A stretch of 60,938 nt of DNA, taken from positions 1-60,938 of the forward strand of contig MU616622.1 of the NCBI GenBank assembly GCA_025201705.1, in the 5' to 3' direction. Below are positions 60,436-60,938 of the stretch, piece by piece. Source of the stretch: Dissophora ornata. Taxonomy: Eukaryota; Mortierellomycota; Mortierellomycetes; Mortierellales; Mortierellaceae. The notes beneath the pieces were generated by a model. It was not told the origin of the DNA and did not search any database. It saw only the letters and a list, made by a program, of their open reading frames with translations. Numbering within the stretch: the first letter of the stretch is position 1; each line of letters opens with the position of its first letter. The position numbers and the translations under genes were made by a program.

Positions 60436-60938
60436 GTCGTGGGTATGGATGGCGTGCTTAAGAGCGAGATATGTGCATACATTTGCATGTACGAATGGGT
60501 AGCTCATAAGTCGAGTAATGTGGGTGAGCGGATGAAGTGTAGGAAACAAATCGTCTAAAAGAAGGATATGACATTCGGTGTAACAGTTGTTATATCGCGG
60601 ATACACGAACTGCGAGTGCGAGTACAACGTGTGTGGATAGAACGCGCGCGGAAATGAGTTAGCATTCCAAGCGATGCTCACTCGGTGGTATGATAAAGAA
60701 GAGAATGAAATTGAGCGGACGCAGCTGGGCGTAACAGTGACGTGTTATGTTTTGTGCACCAACAAGGTCTCGACCAAAGAACATGTCGCAGTTCCTGCAG
60801 TATTTGAGCCAAGGATATACATTCTCCAGGAATGCATTACAAGTCTACGGAGTTAAGGTTAAAAGTGAAAGATATAAACGAAAAGATACCAATGAAAAGA
60901 AGCTGTATGAGCTTTCGCGGAACGTATTACAGCTGAGT
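60436..60938 (+). repeat. GH134/PDI tandem unit 3, promoter block only (cut by window end)
   Basis: Third copy of the promoter block (ggatggcgtgcttaagagcg onward) with tgcgg/gata-type repeats, followed by the conserved gtaacagtgacgtgttatgt segment. A third GH134-like gene would be expected some 0.4-0.5 kb beyond the window edge. Confidence 0.8.

Overview
The window is nuclear DNA of a filamentous fungus. It has short introns (about 40-260 nt) with GTAAGT/GTATGT donors, TACTAAC-like branch sites and TATA boxes. It also carries a NACHT/pentapeptide/WD40 protein and HAT1, EAF7, PEX6 and PDI orthologues. The NACHT-WD40 architecture and secreted-protein repertoire look most like early-diverging Mucoromycota, probably a Mortierella-type fungus; that placement is inference. 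Gene models below were spliced by hand, and each complete model keeps frame through all exons.

Left half (about 1-28,000) is conventional housekeeping DNA. In order: an NLR-like NACHT-WD40 gene interrupted by an in-frame TAA (886-6847, -); a mitochondrial hydroxyacyl-thioester dehydratase, HTD2-like (7669-8889, -), divergent from PEX6 (9374-14491, +); a full-length ABCC transporter (14577-19660, -), tail-to-tail with PEX6; histone acetyltransferase HAT1 (20247-22030, -); a small stefin-like cystatin (22698-23455, +); an ankyrin-Nudix NADH pyrophosphatase, NUDT12 type (24439-26722, +); and the NuA4 subunit EAF7 (26959-28022, +).

Middle (about 28,530-48,790) is a tandem segmental array of five units of 2.3-5.2 kb. 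Each unit carries one secreted protein that looks like a histidine-brace copper oxidase of the LPMO type: the signal peptide is followed directly by His, and the C-terminus has QWRW and WYTSCADI motifs. Units 1-3 also carry a decaying copy of a myo-inositol/sugar transporter gene, and unit 4 keeps only one exon scrap. A perfect or near-perfect palindrome lies about 100 bp after each LPMO-like stop codon. An assembly gap of 485 N hides the end of the fourth copy.

Right end (about 50,400-60,938) holds a GH28 polygalacturonase (-) divergent from a second tandem array. That array is built of [promoter block + GH134-like mannanase + PDI + Harbinger-transposon remnant]: one nearly full unit, one unit with a truncated PDI, and the start of a third cut by the window edge. 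The GH28 and GH134-like genes share a recognisably homologous core promoter, 5' leader and signal-peptide exon although their catalytic domains are unrelated. Taken together, 28-61 kb is a recently expanding secreted polysaccharide-attack island (LPMO-like, pectinase, mannanase, plus an ER foldase) next to a stable block of core genes.
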